A stretch of 32,172 bases of DNA from an uncultured Clostridia bacterium (GTDB lineage: Bacteria > Bacillota > Clostridia > Oscillospirales > Ruminococcaceae). A program made the translations under genes and the position numbers. The stretch is from assembly GCA_947589215.1 (NCBI GenBank), contig CANQCL010000020.1, positions 1-32,172 on the forward strand. The letters run 5' to 3'. Position 1 is the stretch's first letter. Each line of letters begins with the position of its first letter. The notes beneath the pieces are model-generated. The model was not told where the DNA came from. It was given only the letters and a program-made list of their open reading frames with translations, and searched no databases. This document shows, piece after piece, positions 9,241 to 17,848 of this stretch.

Positions 9241-9762
9241 ATTAGCAACAGAATTGATACTCAAATCAACGAAGCAATCAACGATAAGGAAGTCAGACTT
9301 ATCGGCGAGGACGGAAGCCAGCTTGGTATAGTGTCAGGCAAGGAAGCACAGAGGGTCGCATATGAAAAGGACTTGGACCTTGTTAAAATTGCGCCTATGG
9401 CAAAGCCGCCTGTGTGTAAGATAATGGATTACGGTAAGTATTGCTTTGAACAGGCTAAGAAGGAAAAGGAAGCAAGAAAGAACCAGAAGGTCGTTGAGGT
9501 CAAGGAAGTTAGAATGTCCTCTACTATCGACACGCATGATTTTGAAACTAAAGCTAATCAGGCTAGAAAGTTTTTGAAATCAGGCGATAAGCTGAAGGTT
9601 TCGGTTCGTTTCAGAAAACGTGCCGTTGCTCATCCGCAGCTTGGCGTAGAGTTGCTAGAGAGATTTAAAGAAGCTGTATCCGAGTGCGGAACAGTCGACA
9701 AGAAGCCTAAAATGGAAGGACGAAGTCTTGTTATGTTCGTCAATCCAAAAACGAATAAGTAA
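9241..9762 (+). CDS. infC: Translation initiation factor IF-3, starting at an ATT codon
   Basis: IF3 binds the 30S subunit, prevents premature 50S joining and checks start-codon pairing. The 173-residue product begins ISNRIDTQINEAINDKEVRL and contains the N-domain, the basic linker (KKEKEARKNQKVVEVKEVRM) and the C-domain (VRFRKRAVAHPQLG...). The reading frame could run from an ATG at 9166, but that ATG is the first base of the attenuator stem and has no ribosome binding site. GGAGGT (9227-9232) is 8 bases before the ATT at 9241, where family homology begins. ATT is the known unusual start of infC in several bacteria and lets IF3 repress its own translation by rejecting non-canonical starts. 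It heads the infC-rpmI-rplT operon. Confidence 0.95.
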   Translation: MSNRIDTQINEAINDKEVRLIGEDGSQLGIVSGKEAQRVAYEKDLDLVKIAPMAKPPVCKIMDYGKYCFEQAKKEKEARKNQKVVEVKEVRMSSTIDTHDFETKANQARKFLKSGDKLKVSVRFRKRAVAHPQLGVELLERFKEAVSECGTVDKKPKMEGRSLVMFVNPKTNK

Positions 9763-9800
9763 CAAATTTGCTAAAGTATTTTTATTAAGGAGGAAAAATT

Positions 9801-9998
9801 ATGCCTAAGATGAAAACACACTCAGGCGCTAAAAAGCGTTTTAAGGTAACGGGCTCGGGAAAAGTTAAGTATATGCGTACAAACAAGAGCCACAGACTAA
9901 TTCAAAAAGGTCACAAAAAAGCTAGACAAACTCGTAATTCTGCATATGCTTCAGCAGCAGATCAGAAGAACTTGAGAGAGCTTATCCCTTACAAATAA
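9801..9998 (+). CDS. rpmI: 50S ribosomal protein bL35
   Basis: This 65-residue, highly basic protein (MPKMKTHSGAKKRFKVTGSG...) is a full-length bL35, a 23S rRNA-binding protein of the large subunit. Its conserved start MPKMKTHSGAKKRFK is intact. A strong ribosome binding site (AAGGAGG) precedes the ATG. It lies 38 bases after infC and 48 bases before rplT, the universal order for this operon, so it should be under the L20 leader. Confidence 0.98.
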   Translation: MPKMKTHSGAKKRFKVTGSGKVKYMRTNKSHRLIQKGHKKARQTRNSAYASAADQKNLRELIPYK

Positions 9999-10046
9999 AC
10001 GAGTATAGGGAACCGAAGAAATCAATTAAATTAGGAGGAATTTACT

Positions 10047-10403
10047 ATGGCTCGTGTAAAGGGAGCAATGATGACTCGAAAGAGAAGAAATAAGACCCTC
10101 AAACTTGCAAAAGGTTACTGGGGAGCAAAGAGCAAGCACTTCAAGATGGCTAAGGAAGCCGTAATGAAGTCGGGACAATATGCTTATATCGGAAGAAAGC
10201 AGAAGAAAAGAGAGTTCAGAAAACTGTGGATCACAAGAATTTCTGCTGCCTGCAAGATGAACGGTATTAACTATTCGCAGTTTATGAACGGAGTTAAGAA
10301 AGCCGGAATCACATTAAACAGAAAGATGCTTTCAGAAATCGCAATAAGCGATCCGGAGGGCTTTAAATCAATAGTTGAGCAGGCAAAGACTGCTCTTAAC
10401 TAA
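10047..10403 (+). CDS. rplT: 50S ribosomal protein bL20
   Basis: The 118-residue protein has the normal length of bL20, a 23S rRNA-binding early assembly protein and the likely effector of the leader upstream of infC. The N-terminal extension [25 protein letters not shown] and the globular domain ([30 protein letters not shown]) are well conserved. TTAGGAGGAA lies just upstream of the ATG. It is the last gene before a terminator. Confidence 0.98.
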   Translation: MARVKGAMMTRKRRNKTLKLAKGYWGAKSKHFKMAKEAVMKSGQYAYIGRKQKKREFRKLWITRISAACKMNGINYSQFMNGVKKAGITLNRKMLSEIAISDPEGFKSIVEQAKTALN

Positions 10404-10410
10404 ACAAATC

Positions 10411-10450
10411 AACACGCTGAGTGAAATGCTCTGGCGTGTTTTGTTCTTTA
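10411..10450 (+). terminator. Intrinsic terminator after rplT
   Basis: AACACGC (10411-10417) pairs with GCGTGTT (10434-10440) around a 16-base loop containing a small inner GAG/CTC pair, followed by TTGTTCTTT. The long loop suggests it is only moderately efficient, and the next gene starts 86 bases after rplT with no obvious strong promoter, so some read-through is likely. Confidence 0.7.
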
Positions 10451-10488
10451 TATGAAATGTTAAATGCTGTATTTAATAAGGGGATATT

Positions 10489-11265
10489 ATGCTTATTACG
10501 AGTAATGAAAATATAAATGTAAAGCAGTATGTAAGGCTTTCGACAAGTAAAAAAGCTCGTGATGAGCATAATCAGTTCACCCTTGAGGGAAGCAGACTTT
10601 TAAAAGACGCAATTTCGGAAAAATCGGAAATTCAAACGATTTTTGCAACAGAAACGGCGTTTGAAAGAGACAGAGATTTCTTGAGTGAGTATTCTGATAA
10701 GATCACACTTGTCAGCGAAGGTGTTGCTAAAAGGCTAAGCAATACAAAGTCGGATCAAGGGATATTTGCAATAGTGAATAAGCCAAAGAACAAAATGTTA
10801 AGTAATTGCACGCTTAGCGGAAAGCTTGTGGTTTTGAATAATATTCAGGATCCGGGAAATCTGGGAACAATTCTCAGAACCGCAGACGCCGTCGGGATAT
10901 CGGGTGTTATTCTTTGCGAAAACTGCTGTGATCTATATAATCCTAAGGTCGTGCGTTCAACTATGGGCAGCCTTTTCAGGCTTAAAATATATATTGAAGA
11001 CGATTTTGAAGGTGTTTTAAGTAGATTGAGGCTTGAGGGCGTGAAAACCTATGCGGCTGTTGTTTCAAAGCAGGCTAGTGAGATACGCTCTGTAAAGTTT
11101 CCTTTAAATTCCGCTATAGTTATCGGAAACGAGGGCAACGGCTTAAAGAGCGAACATTCGGCTCTTTGTGACGAGCAGGTCACAATAGAAATGAGCGGAA
11201 ATATTGATTCGCTTAATGCAAGCGTAGCGGCAGCGATATTGATGTGGGAAATGATAAAGACATAA
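10489..11265 (+). CDS. SpoU/TrmH-family RNA 2'-O-methyltransferase
   Basis: This 258-residue SPOUT-class enzyme uses S-adenosylmethionine to methylate a ribose 2'-hydroxyl in rRNA or tRNA. An N-terminal substrate-binding domain (FTLEGSRLLKDAI) is followed by the knotted catalytic domain. Its three family motifs are present: NIQDPGNLGTILRTADA near residues 117-133 with the catalytic Arg, VIGNEGNGL near 211-219, and SLNASVAAAILMWE near 240-253. The position close after rplT recalls B. subtilis ysgA, a 23S rRNA methyltransferase, but the target base cannot be read from the sequence. AAGGGG lies 6 bases before the ATG. dprA follows after 26 bases. Confidence 0.9.
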   Translation: MLITSNENINVKQYVRLSTSKKARDEHNQFTLEGSRLLKDAISEKSEIQTIFATETAFERDRDFLSEYSDKITLVSEGVAKRLSNTKSDQGIFAIVNKPKNKMLSNCTLSGKLVVLNNIQDPGNLGTILRTADAVGISGVILCENCCDLYNPKVVRSTMGSLFRLKIYIEDDFEGVLSRLRLEGVKTYAAVVSKQASEIRSVKFPLNSAIVIGNEGNGLKSEHSALCDEQVTIEMSGNIDSLNASVAAAILMWEMIKT

Positions 11266-11291
11266 AAGTTTTGACGTAAAATAAAGAGGCG

Positions 11292-12575
11292 ATGACTTTG
11301 ACAGAGAACAGAAGCGAAAATTTAAAATACTGGGTATGGCTTACCATTGCTTTCGGACCTGCTAATCCGAGAAAGTGGGAGGTTTTAGAAGGGTATGACA
11401 GTATTGTAGATTTTTATGATGATGCGTCGAAGGATAAGTTTCCTCGCGGTCTTTTGACTAAGGAAATAAGTTCCATTAGGTCAGCTTCAATGTTTACGGC
11501 TGAGCAGACTATTGCATATTGTGAGCAAAAAGGCATAAATATATATTGCTATGAGGACGATGATTTCCCTCAGATGTTAAGAGAAATTTCAAATCCTCCG
11601 TCTGTATTATTCACTTATGGAGATTTGAGTTTTATCAATAAAAGGGTTATAATAGCAGTTGTCGGAGCAAGAGACTCTTCAGCATACAGCCTTAATGCTG
11701 AAAAGACTTTGTTGTCTTCAATGCTGAGAAAAGGAATACGCTTTGTTAGCGGTTTTGCGGTAGGAGCAGATTCGCTGGCTAATGAGATTTCGATCGGCGC
11801 AAATGAAAAGTCGGCTGCGGTGTTAGCCTGCGGACTGGAGTATGATTATCCTGCGGGTACAACGTCGTTAAAAAAGTCGATAGGGAAATGCGGTGCGGTC
11901 ATTTCTGAATACTTTCCAAATCACAAGCCAAGATCTAAGGATTTTGTTGCAAGAAACAGGCTGCTTGCGGGGTTGAGTATGGGTGTATTTGTAATAGAGG
12001 CAAGCGAGAGAAGCGGAGCGTTAAGCTCGGCTTCAATGGCGCTTAATCAGGGAAAAGACATATTTACGATCGTTCCGCACGATATTTTTGACAAGCGTTA
12101 TTTCGGTCAGAGAAATCTGCTTAAAGACGGTGCGATTCCCGTATTTTCTGCCGAGGATGTTGCCAATGAATATATAAACAATTTTTCGCACAAATTAAAC
12201 TTTATTCCGAACAATTCGGAGCTTATTTCAATAGAGCGCAAGTTTGATAACGCTATAAGCAGAGCAAACTCAAACAAATCAGTAAAACAGCACAGGGTTT
12301 CAAAGCCTGTAAGGGAAATGGACAGCGAGCTTAATCAGCTATCTGCCGAAGATGACGGAAAGACCTTGAGCATAACAGCAACCTATGTTGATACTTCCGA
12401 TTTAAGCGAAATACAAAAGCGTATTTATGACGAGCTTTCGGGCGGTGTTATGCACGTTGATAGGCTTTGCGAAAAGCTGTCTTTGGATATATCAGTATTG
12501 TTGGTTGAGCTTACCGAGCTTGAGCTTTTGGGAATTGTGAAATCACTTTCGGGTAAGAGATATATGCTTTCATAA
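11292..12575 (+). CDS. dprA: DNA-processing protein DprA
   Basis: DprA (Smf) binds incoming single-stranded DNA during natural transformation and loads RecA; it is also widely kept in bacteria not known to be competent. The 427-residue protein has an N-terminal helical region (about 1-110), then the Rossmann-like DprA core with VVGARDSSAYSL near 122-133, GFAVGADSLANEISIG near 154-169, and SEYFPNHKPRSKDFVARNRLLAGLS near 205-229. Residues about 370-427 form a winged-helix domain (IYDELSGGVMHVDRLCEKLSLD...LTELELLGIVKSL). A variable spacer of about 70 residues precedes it. The pairing with topA, 43 bases downstream, is the standard Firmicute arrangement. No other com genes are in the window. Confidence 0.95.
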   Translation: MTLTENRSENLKYWVWLTIAFGPANPRKWEVLEGYDSIVDFYDDASKDKFPRGLLTKEISSIRSASMFTAEQTIAYCEQKGINIYCYEDDDFPQMLREISNPPSVLFTYGDLSFINKRVIIAVVGARDSSAYSLNAEKTLLSSMLRKGIRFVSGFAVGADSLANEISIGANEKSAAVLACGLEYDYPAGTTSLKKSIGKCGAVISEYFPNHKPRSKDFVARNRLLAGLSMGVFVIEASERSGALSSASMALNQGKDIFTIVPHDIFDKRYFGQRNLLKDGAIPVFSAEDVANEYINNFSHKLNFIPNNSELISIERKFDNAISRANSNKSVKQHRVSKPVREMDSELNQLSAEDDGKTLSITATYVDTSDLSEIQKRIYDELSGGVMHVDRLCEKLSLDISVLLVELTELELLGIVKSLSGKRYMLS

Positions 12576-12618
12576 TAAGCTTAAAGCAAAGAAATAATTA
12601 AAGGGTATGGTGATTAGT

Positions 12619-14700
12619 ATGTCTAATCTTATAATAGTTGAGTCGCCTAAAAAGGTTGAAACAATAAAGAGATACTTAAAGGGCGATTATGAGGTTATCG
12701 CATCTATGGGGCATCTCAGAGATTTGCCAAAGTCTAAAATCGGCGTTGATATCGAACACGATTTTAAGCCTGAGTATTGCGACATCAAGGGAAAAGAAAA
12801 AACTATTTCTGAAATAAAGAAAAAGGCAAAAAAGGCTGATAACGTTTATCTTGCCGCCGACCCCGATAGGGAGGGTGAAGCAATATCATGGCATTTAGCT
12901 AACATTCTTAATCTTGATTTGAATGATAACAACCGAGTTACCTTTAATGAAATAACTAAGTCGGGCATAGAGGCAGGAATAAAAGCACCGCGTACTATTG
13001 ACATAAACAAGGTAAACGCACAGCAGGCTAGAAGGATACTTGACAGAATAGTGGGATACAAGCTGTCGCCGTTTTTGTGGAAAAAGGTAAGGCGTGGTCT
13101 TTCGGCAGGGCGTGTGCAATCGGCGGCTGTAAGAATGATCGTTGACCGTGAGAACGAAATTAAGAACTTTGTATCACAGGAATACTGGTCTATTGACGCT
13201 AAGCTTTGCCCAGAGGGTTCAAGAAAAGCGTTTGACGCAACACTTTCAACAGTTGATGGCAAGAAATTTGAGGCGGATAATCATATACCGGTCGACGAGC
13301 TTGTTGAAAGACTTAGCTCCGCTGAGTTTGTTGTTGCAAATATAAAAAAGAGCGTTAGAAAGAAAACTCCTCAGGCGCCGTTTACAACCTCAACGCTCCA
13401 GCAGGACGCTTCAAGGAGACTGGGCTTTCAGACAACAAGGACAATGAGAACCGCTCAGGAGCTTTATGAGGGAGTCGATATAAAAGGACAGGGGCTTGTC
13501 GGTCTAATAACATATATGAGAACAGACAGCTTGAGGATATCTGATGAAGCTAGAGAAAACGCCCATAAGTTTATAGAAGAAAAATTCGGCAAGGATTATA
13601 TTCCTAAGCAGCCTAAGAAATTTAAAACAAAGAGTAATGCACAGGACGCTCACGAGGCTATTAGACCTACTATCCCGTCGCTTACTCCTGAAGAAGTTAA
13701 GGAGAGCGGTGTTACAAATGACCAGTATAAGCTTTATAAGCTTATTTGGGAGCGTTTTATTGCAAGTCAGATGGAAAACTGTCTTTTGAATACCGTCGCT
13801 GTTGATATTGAAGCTGACGGATGTATTTTCAAGGCTTCGGGACATACTGTGAAGTTTGACGGTTTTACTGTTATTTACGATGATACGTCAAAGGAAGACG
13901 CAAAAAAGATTCTTCCGGAGCTTAAAAACGGAGATAAGCTTAAAGTAAAGTCATTAGAGGGCAATCAGCATTTTACCCAGCCTCCTGCTAGGTATACAGA
14001 GGGTACGCTGGTTAAAGCATTTGAAGAAAACGGAATAGGTCGTCCTTCAACATACGCATCTACGATAAAAACCATTTTTGACAGAAACTATGTTGAGCGT
14101 GAGGGTAAACAAATCAAGCCGACCGTTTTAGGCGAGGTAATAACAACTCTTATGCTTGAGCATTTTAACAGAATAGTAGATTTAAAGTTCACAGCGAGAA
14201 TGGAAAACGACCTTGATGAAGTTGAAGAGGGTAAAAAGGAATGGACAAAAACTCTTGGTTCGTTTTACAAGGATTTTGACAAGCTTTTAACAGACGCAGA
14301 AGTGACAATGGAGGGTAAAAGGGTTAAGATACCCGACGAGCAGACTGACCAGGTGTGCGAAGTATGCGGAAAGCCTATGGTTATAAAAATCGGAAAGTTC
14401 GGAAAGTTCTTAGCTTGCTCAGGCTTTCCTGAGTGTACCAATACAAAAAAGATAGTTATAGAAACAGACGGAATATGTCCTTATTGCGGTAAAAAGGTTT
14501 TGGAGAAAAAGTCAAAGAGGGGTAAGAAATATTTCGGCTGTGAGGATAACCCTAACTGCGAGTTTATGACGTGGGACGTTCCGACAGCTGAGAAATGCCC
14601 GGACTGCGGTTCAACGCTGTTCCAAAAGGGTGGAAAGAAAGGAAAACTTATCTGTCATAAGCCCGACTGCGGTTATGAAAAGGACTTGTCAAATGAATAA
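12619..14700 (+). CDS. topA: DNA topoisomerase I (type IA)
   Basis: TopA relaxes negative supercoils by transient cleavage of one strand. The 693-residue protein has an N-terminal TOPRIM domain ([17 protein letters not shown], with the acidic cluster [15 protein letters not shown] near residues 79-93). The catalytic tyrosine is Tyr299 in [13 protein letters not shown]. Three C-terminal zinc ribbons follow, each with four cysteines, starting at CEVCGKP, CPYCGKK and CPDCGS. The ATG at 12619 is preferred over the ATG at 12607 because GGTG lies 6 bases before it and conserved family sequence begins there. The last 8 bases overlap trmFO. Confidence 0.97.
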   Translation: MSNLIIVESPKKVETIKRYLKGDYEVIASMGHLRDLPKSKIGVDIEHDFKPEYCDIKGKEKTISEIKKKAKKADNVYLAADPDREGEAISWHLANILNLDLNDNNRVTFNEITKSGIEAGIKAPRTIDINKVNAQQARRILDRIVGYKLSPFLWKKVRRGLSAGRVQSAAVRMIVDRENEIKNFVSQEYWSIDAKLCPEGSRKAFDATLSTVDGKKFEADNHIPVDELVERLSSAEFVVANIKKSVRKKTPQAPFTTSTLQQDASRRLGFQTTRTMRTAQELYEGVDIKGQGLVGLITYMRTDSLRISDEARENAHKFIEEKFGKDYIPKQPKKFKTKSNAQDAHEAIRPTIPSLTPEEVKESGVTNDQYKLYKLIWERFIASQMENCLLNTVAVDIEADGCIFKASGHTVKFDGFTVIYDDTSKEDAKKILPELKNGDKLKVKSLEGNQHFTQPPARYTEGTLVKAFEENGIGRPSTYASTIKTIFDRNYVEREGKQIKPTVLGEVITTLMLEHFNRIVDLKFTARMENDLDEVEEGKKEWTKTLGSFYKDFDKLLTDAEVTMEGKRVKIPDEQTDQVCEVCGKPMVIKIGKFGKFLACSGFPECTNTKKIVIETDGICPYCGKKVLEKKSKRGKKYFGCEDNPNCEFMTWDVPTAEKCPDCGSTLFQKGGKKGKLICHKPDCGYEKDLSNE

Positions 14701-16021
14701 TGAGGTAATCGTAATTGGGGCAGGACTTGCAGGTGTTGAGGCTGCGTTTACTCTGGCAAAGGGCGGGGCTTTGGTAAAGCTTTATGAAATGAAGCCTAAG
14801 AAATTCTCCCCTGCGCATAAGTATAACGGCTTTGCCGAGCTTGTATGCTCAAATTCACTTAAAGCAGACAGGTTAGAATCTGCCGCAGGAATGTTAAAAG
14901 AGGAAATGAGAATACTAGGTTCGCTCACTATGGAGTCTGCAAATGAGAACAGGGTTTCAGCAGGGGGAGCGTTAGCTGTTGACAGAGGGGGATTTTCAGA
15001 CTTTATAACCCAAAAGATAAAGTCGCATCCGAATATTGAAGTAATAAACGAAGAGGTTTGCGAAATACCGATTGATAAAAATGTTATCATAGCTACAGGT
15101 CCGCTGACCTCAGACAGTCTTGCGGAATCAATAAAAAAGCTCTGCGGAGATTGCTTGTATTTTCACGATGCGGCGGCGCCTATAGTTACCTATGAAAGTC
15201 TTGATAAGGAAAAGGTGTTTTTTGCCTCACGTTACGGAAGGGGCGAGGCGGATTATATAAATTGTCCGATGGATAGGGACGAGTATATGAAGTTTTACAC
15301 TGAGTTAATTCACGCTGAGTCTGTAGAACTAAAGGACTTTGAAAAGGCAAGCAGTGAAAAGCCAAATTCAAAGGATAGATTTAAGGTTTATGAAGGCTGT
15401 ATGCCAGTTGAGGTTTTGGCAGGCAGAGGTGAGGATACAATGCGTTTCGGTCCTTTGAAGCCTGTTGGGCTTGTTGATCCTCACACAGGAAAGCGTCCAT
15501 ATGCTGTTGTTCAGTTAAGAGCTGAAAACCGTAACGGCACTCTTTATAATATGGTAGGATTTCAGACAAACTTGAAATTCGGAGAGCAGAAAAGGGTCTT
15601 CTCGCTTATACCGGGACTTGAAAACGCTGAATTTATGAGATACGGGGTTATGCACAGAAACACTTTTATAAATTCGCCTAAGTTGCTTACAGAGCATTTT
15701 AATATGCGTGAACACAGTAATATATTCTTTGCTGGTCAGATAACAGGTGTGGAAGGTTATATTGAATCTGCGGCAAGTGGGATATTAGCAGGGAAAAATA
15801 TGCTGAGATTTATTGAGGGAAAGGATATGCTGTCCTTACCCGGAGAGTGTATGCTCGGAGCTTTATCCAAATACATAAGCGACGAATCGGTTGTTGACTT
15901 TCAGCCTATGGGAGCAAATATGGGTATACTTCCGCCGCTTAATGTGAGAATTAAAGATAAGAAAGAAAGATATAAGCAGATCGCAGTCAAGGGACTGGAA
16001 AAACTGCGTGAAATCATATGA
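14693..16021 (+). CDS. trmFO: Methylenetetrahydrofolate-tRNA-(uracil-5-)-methyltransferase TrmFO
   Basis: TrmFO makes ribothymidine at position 54 of tRNA, using 5,10-methylenetetrahydrofolate as carbon source and FAD/NADPH as reductant. The 442-residue protein starts [18 protein letters not shown], with the Rossmann FAD motif G9-x-G11-x-x-G14. It carries the family blocks [17 protein letters not shown] and [12 protein letters not shown], each with a conserved cysteine, and ends with a typical FAD domain ([19 protein letters not shown]). A frame extension to 14630 exists, but AAAAGGA at 14678-14684 is 8 bases from the ATG at 14693, where homology starts, so translation is coupled to topA by an 8-base overlap. 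The topA-trmFO (gid) linkage is common in Firmicutes. Confidence 0.96.
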   Translation: MNNEVIVIGAGLAGVEAAFTLAKGGALVKLYEMKPKKFSPAHKYNGFAELVCSNSLKADRLESAAGMLKEEMRILGSLTMESANENRVSAGGALAVDRGGFSDFITQKIKSHPNIEVINEEVCEIPIDKNVIIATGPLTSDSLAESIKKLCGDCLYFHDAAAPIVTYESLDKEKVFFASRYGRGEADYINCPMDRDEYMKFYTELIHAESVELKDFEKASSEKPNSKDRFKVYEGCMPVEVLAGRGEDTMRFGPLKPVGLVDPHTGKRPYAVVQLRAENRNGTLYNMVGFQTNLKFGEQKRVFSLIPGLENAEFMRYGVMHRNTFINSPKLLTEHFNMREHSNIFFAGQITGVEGYIESAASGILAGKNMLRFIEGKDMLSLPGECMLGALSKYISDESVVDFQPMGANMGILPPLNVRIKDKKERYKQIAVKGLEKLREII

Positions 16022-16052
16022 CATTCGTAGTTTTTAACATCGAGAGGAGGAA

Positions 16053-16082
16053 ATGCTCAAAAGGGGCATAAATGATTTATGA
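16053..16082 (+). CDS. Nine-codon minicistron overlapping the plsX start (possible leader peptide)
   Basis: An AGGAGG sequence (16045-16050) is followed two bases later by ATG and a short frame encoding MLKRGINDL. Its TGA (16080-16082) overlaps the plsX ATG (16079-16081) in an ATGA arrangement. The Shine-Dalgarno spacing is short, which is against efficient use, but no other strong site is at a good distance from plsX: AAGGGG at 16061-16066 lies 12 bases away. The peptide itself is too short to assign any function. Translational coupling is inference. Confidence 0.35.
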   Translation: MLKRGINDL

Positions 16083-17083
16083 AAATTATTATTGATGCTT
16101 TCGGGGGTGACAATGCTCCTTTGGAGGTCATTAAAGGAAGCATAAAAGCTAGATATGACTTTAATGCCGAAATATGCTTGGTTGGTGATGAGGAGAGAAT
16201 AAGAAAGTGTGCAAATGAAAACTCGCTTGATATTTCGGCTCTTGAAATCAGACACGCACCAAGCGTTATAGATATATGTGAGGAGCCGACAGAAATTATA
16301 AAATCAAGGTCCGACTGTTCTATGGCTGTGGGAATGAAAATGCTTGCAAACGGCGAGGGAGACGCTTTTGTTTCTGCCGGTTCAACAGGGGCTCTTGTTG
16401 TAGGAGCAACATTTATCGTAAAGAGAATAAAGGGAATAAAAAGGGCGGCGCTTGCAACAGTATTGCCGACAAGGACAAAGCCTCTTATGCTTTTAGACGC
16501 AGGCGCTAATTCCGATTGCCGTCCTGAGATGCTTGTTCAGTTTGCTGTTATGGGTAGCATTTATATGAACAAAATAATGTCTGTTGATAAGCCTGAGGTT
16601 ATGCTTGCAAACATTGGTGAGGAAGCCTCAAAGGGAAGAGAGCTTGAGATTGAAACATATAAGCTCCTTGAAACTGCGCCTTTGAATTTCTGCGGAAATG
16701 TTGAGGCAAGAGAGCTCCCTAACGGAGTGTGTGATGTTGTTGTTACAGACGGTTATACGGGTAATGTAATGTTAAAACTTTATGAGGGCTTGGGAAAGTT
16801 CTTTTCATCAGAACTTAAGGAAATGCTTTTAGATAACTTTAAATCAAAAATTGCTGCATTGCTGCTCCTAAAAAAGGTGAAACATTTTAGAAAGAAAATG
16901 GATTATACCGAGTACGGCGGAGCACCGCTGTTGGGAACGGCAAAGCCTGTTATCAAGGCTCACGGAAGCTCAAACGCAAAGGCTTTTTATAATGCTATAA
17001 GACAGGCTTGTAAGTTTACCGAGACTAATGTAATAGGAGAGGTCAGTGAAAGTCTCTTAAAAATGAAAGAGAATAGGAATTAG
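16079..17083 (+). CDS. plsX: Phosphate acyltransferase PlsX
   Basis: PlsX converts acyl-ACP to acyl-phosphate at the membrane surface, the first step of the PlsX/PlsY route to phosphatidic acid. The 334-residue product begins MKIIIDAFGGDNAPLEVIKG, the diagnostic start of the family. It also shows FVSAGSTGALVVGA, MLLDAGANSDCRPEMLVQFA, NIGEEASKGRE and the C-terminal YTEYGGAPLLGTAKPVIKAHGSS. An in-frame stop just upstream (TGA at 16073) excludes any longer start. The usual neighbours rpmF or fapR upstream and acpP downstream are missing: trmFO is 57 bases upstream and rnc 27 bases downstream. Confidence 0.96.
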   Translation: MKIIIDAFGGDNAPLEVIKGSIKARYDFNAEICLVGDEERIRKCANENSLDISALEIRHAPSVIDICEEPTEIIKSRSDCSMAVGMKMLANGEGDAFVSAGSTGALVVGATFIVKRIKGIKRAALATVLPTRTKPLMLLDAGANSDCRPEMLVQFAVMGSIYMNKIMSVDKPEVMLANIGEEASKGRELEIETYKLLETAPLNFCGNVEARELPNGVCDVVVTDGYTGNVMLKLYEGLGKFFSSELKEMLLDNFKSKIAALLLLKKVKHFRKKMDYTEYGGAPLLGTAKPVIKAHGSSNAKAFYNAIRQACKFTETNVIGEVSESLLKMKENRN

Positions 17084-17110
17084 GATTAGTAAAAGTTAAA
17101 AGGAATATTA

Positions 17111-17848
17111 ATGCGAGAAGGGAAAAATATGAAGAGTGGTTCTGAAAATATTGAAAGCAGGCTTTGTGAGTTTGAAGAAATAATAGGGTATAAGTTTAAA
17201 AATCAAAAGCTTCTGTATGAAGCGCTTACACATTCTTCTTATGCAAATGAGATCAATATAGGGCACAATAAAAGCAACGAGCGTTTAGAGTTTTTAGGTG
17301 ATTCTGTTTTGTCGATAGTAGTTTCTGATCATCTATACAGACACTTTAAGCATCTTCCCGAAGGAGAGCTTACCAGAGTACGTGCCTCACTTGTATGTGA
17401 AAAAGCGCTGTTTGAATTTTCAAATCAGATAAGATTAAGCGAATTTATTTTGCTTGGAAAAGGCGAAAAGGTCAGTCATGGAAATAAACGACCGTCCATT
17501 CTTTCCGATGCTTTTGAAGCGTTGATCGCTGCTATTTATTTAGACGGTGGGTTAAAAGCTGCCAAAAAACATATTATGAAATTTATGCCGGATTACATTA
17601 TTGATGAGAAAAAAGACAGCAATGACGATTACAAATCAGTTTTGCAGGAGATTATACAGCGCAATCCTGAGGAAAGTGTGGAATATCGTCTGGTGGGCGA
17701 AAGCGGTCCCGCTCATGACAAGAATTTCACTGTCAGGGTTATGCTTAACTCAAATGTAATAGGCGAAGGAACGGGAAAAAGCAAAAAAATTGCCGAACAA
17801 ACAGCGGCAAAAGAAGCTTTGGAGCTTATGGGATATGGCAAAAAATAA
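17111..17848 (+). CDS. rnc: Ribonuclease III
   Basis: RNase III cuts double-stranded RNA, including the rRNA precursor. The protein has 245 residues. The catalytic domain carries the signature NERLEFLGDSV at residues 56-66 and SDAFEALIAAIYLDGG further on, which supply the metal-binding acidic residues. A C-terminal double-stranded RNA-binding domain begins near residue 176 (DYKSVLQEIIQRNPEESVEYRLV) and ends with KKIAEQTAAKEALELM. Two starts are plausible: ATG 17111 (AGGA 6 bases upstream) and ATG 17129 (GAGAAGGG 6 bases upstream); homology starts only near residue 16. The last 14 bases overlap the next gene. Confidence 0.95.
   Translation: MREGKNMKSGSENIESRLCEFEEIIGYKFKNQKLLYEALTHSSYANEINIGHNKSNERLEFLGDSVLSIVVSDHLYRHFKHLPEGELTRVRASLVCEKALFEFSNQIRLSEFILLGKGEKVSHGNKRPSILSDAFEALIAAIYLDGGLKAAKKHIMKFMPDYIIDEKKDSNDDYKSVLQEIIQRNPEESVEYRLVGESGPAHDKNFTVRVMLNSNVIGEGTGKSKKIAEQTAAKEALELMGYGKK

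Noticed and set aside
12895-13262. Minus-strand frames inside topA
   Set aside because: They overlap a well conserved gene completely, lack ribosome binding sites and encode no recognisable domains.
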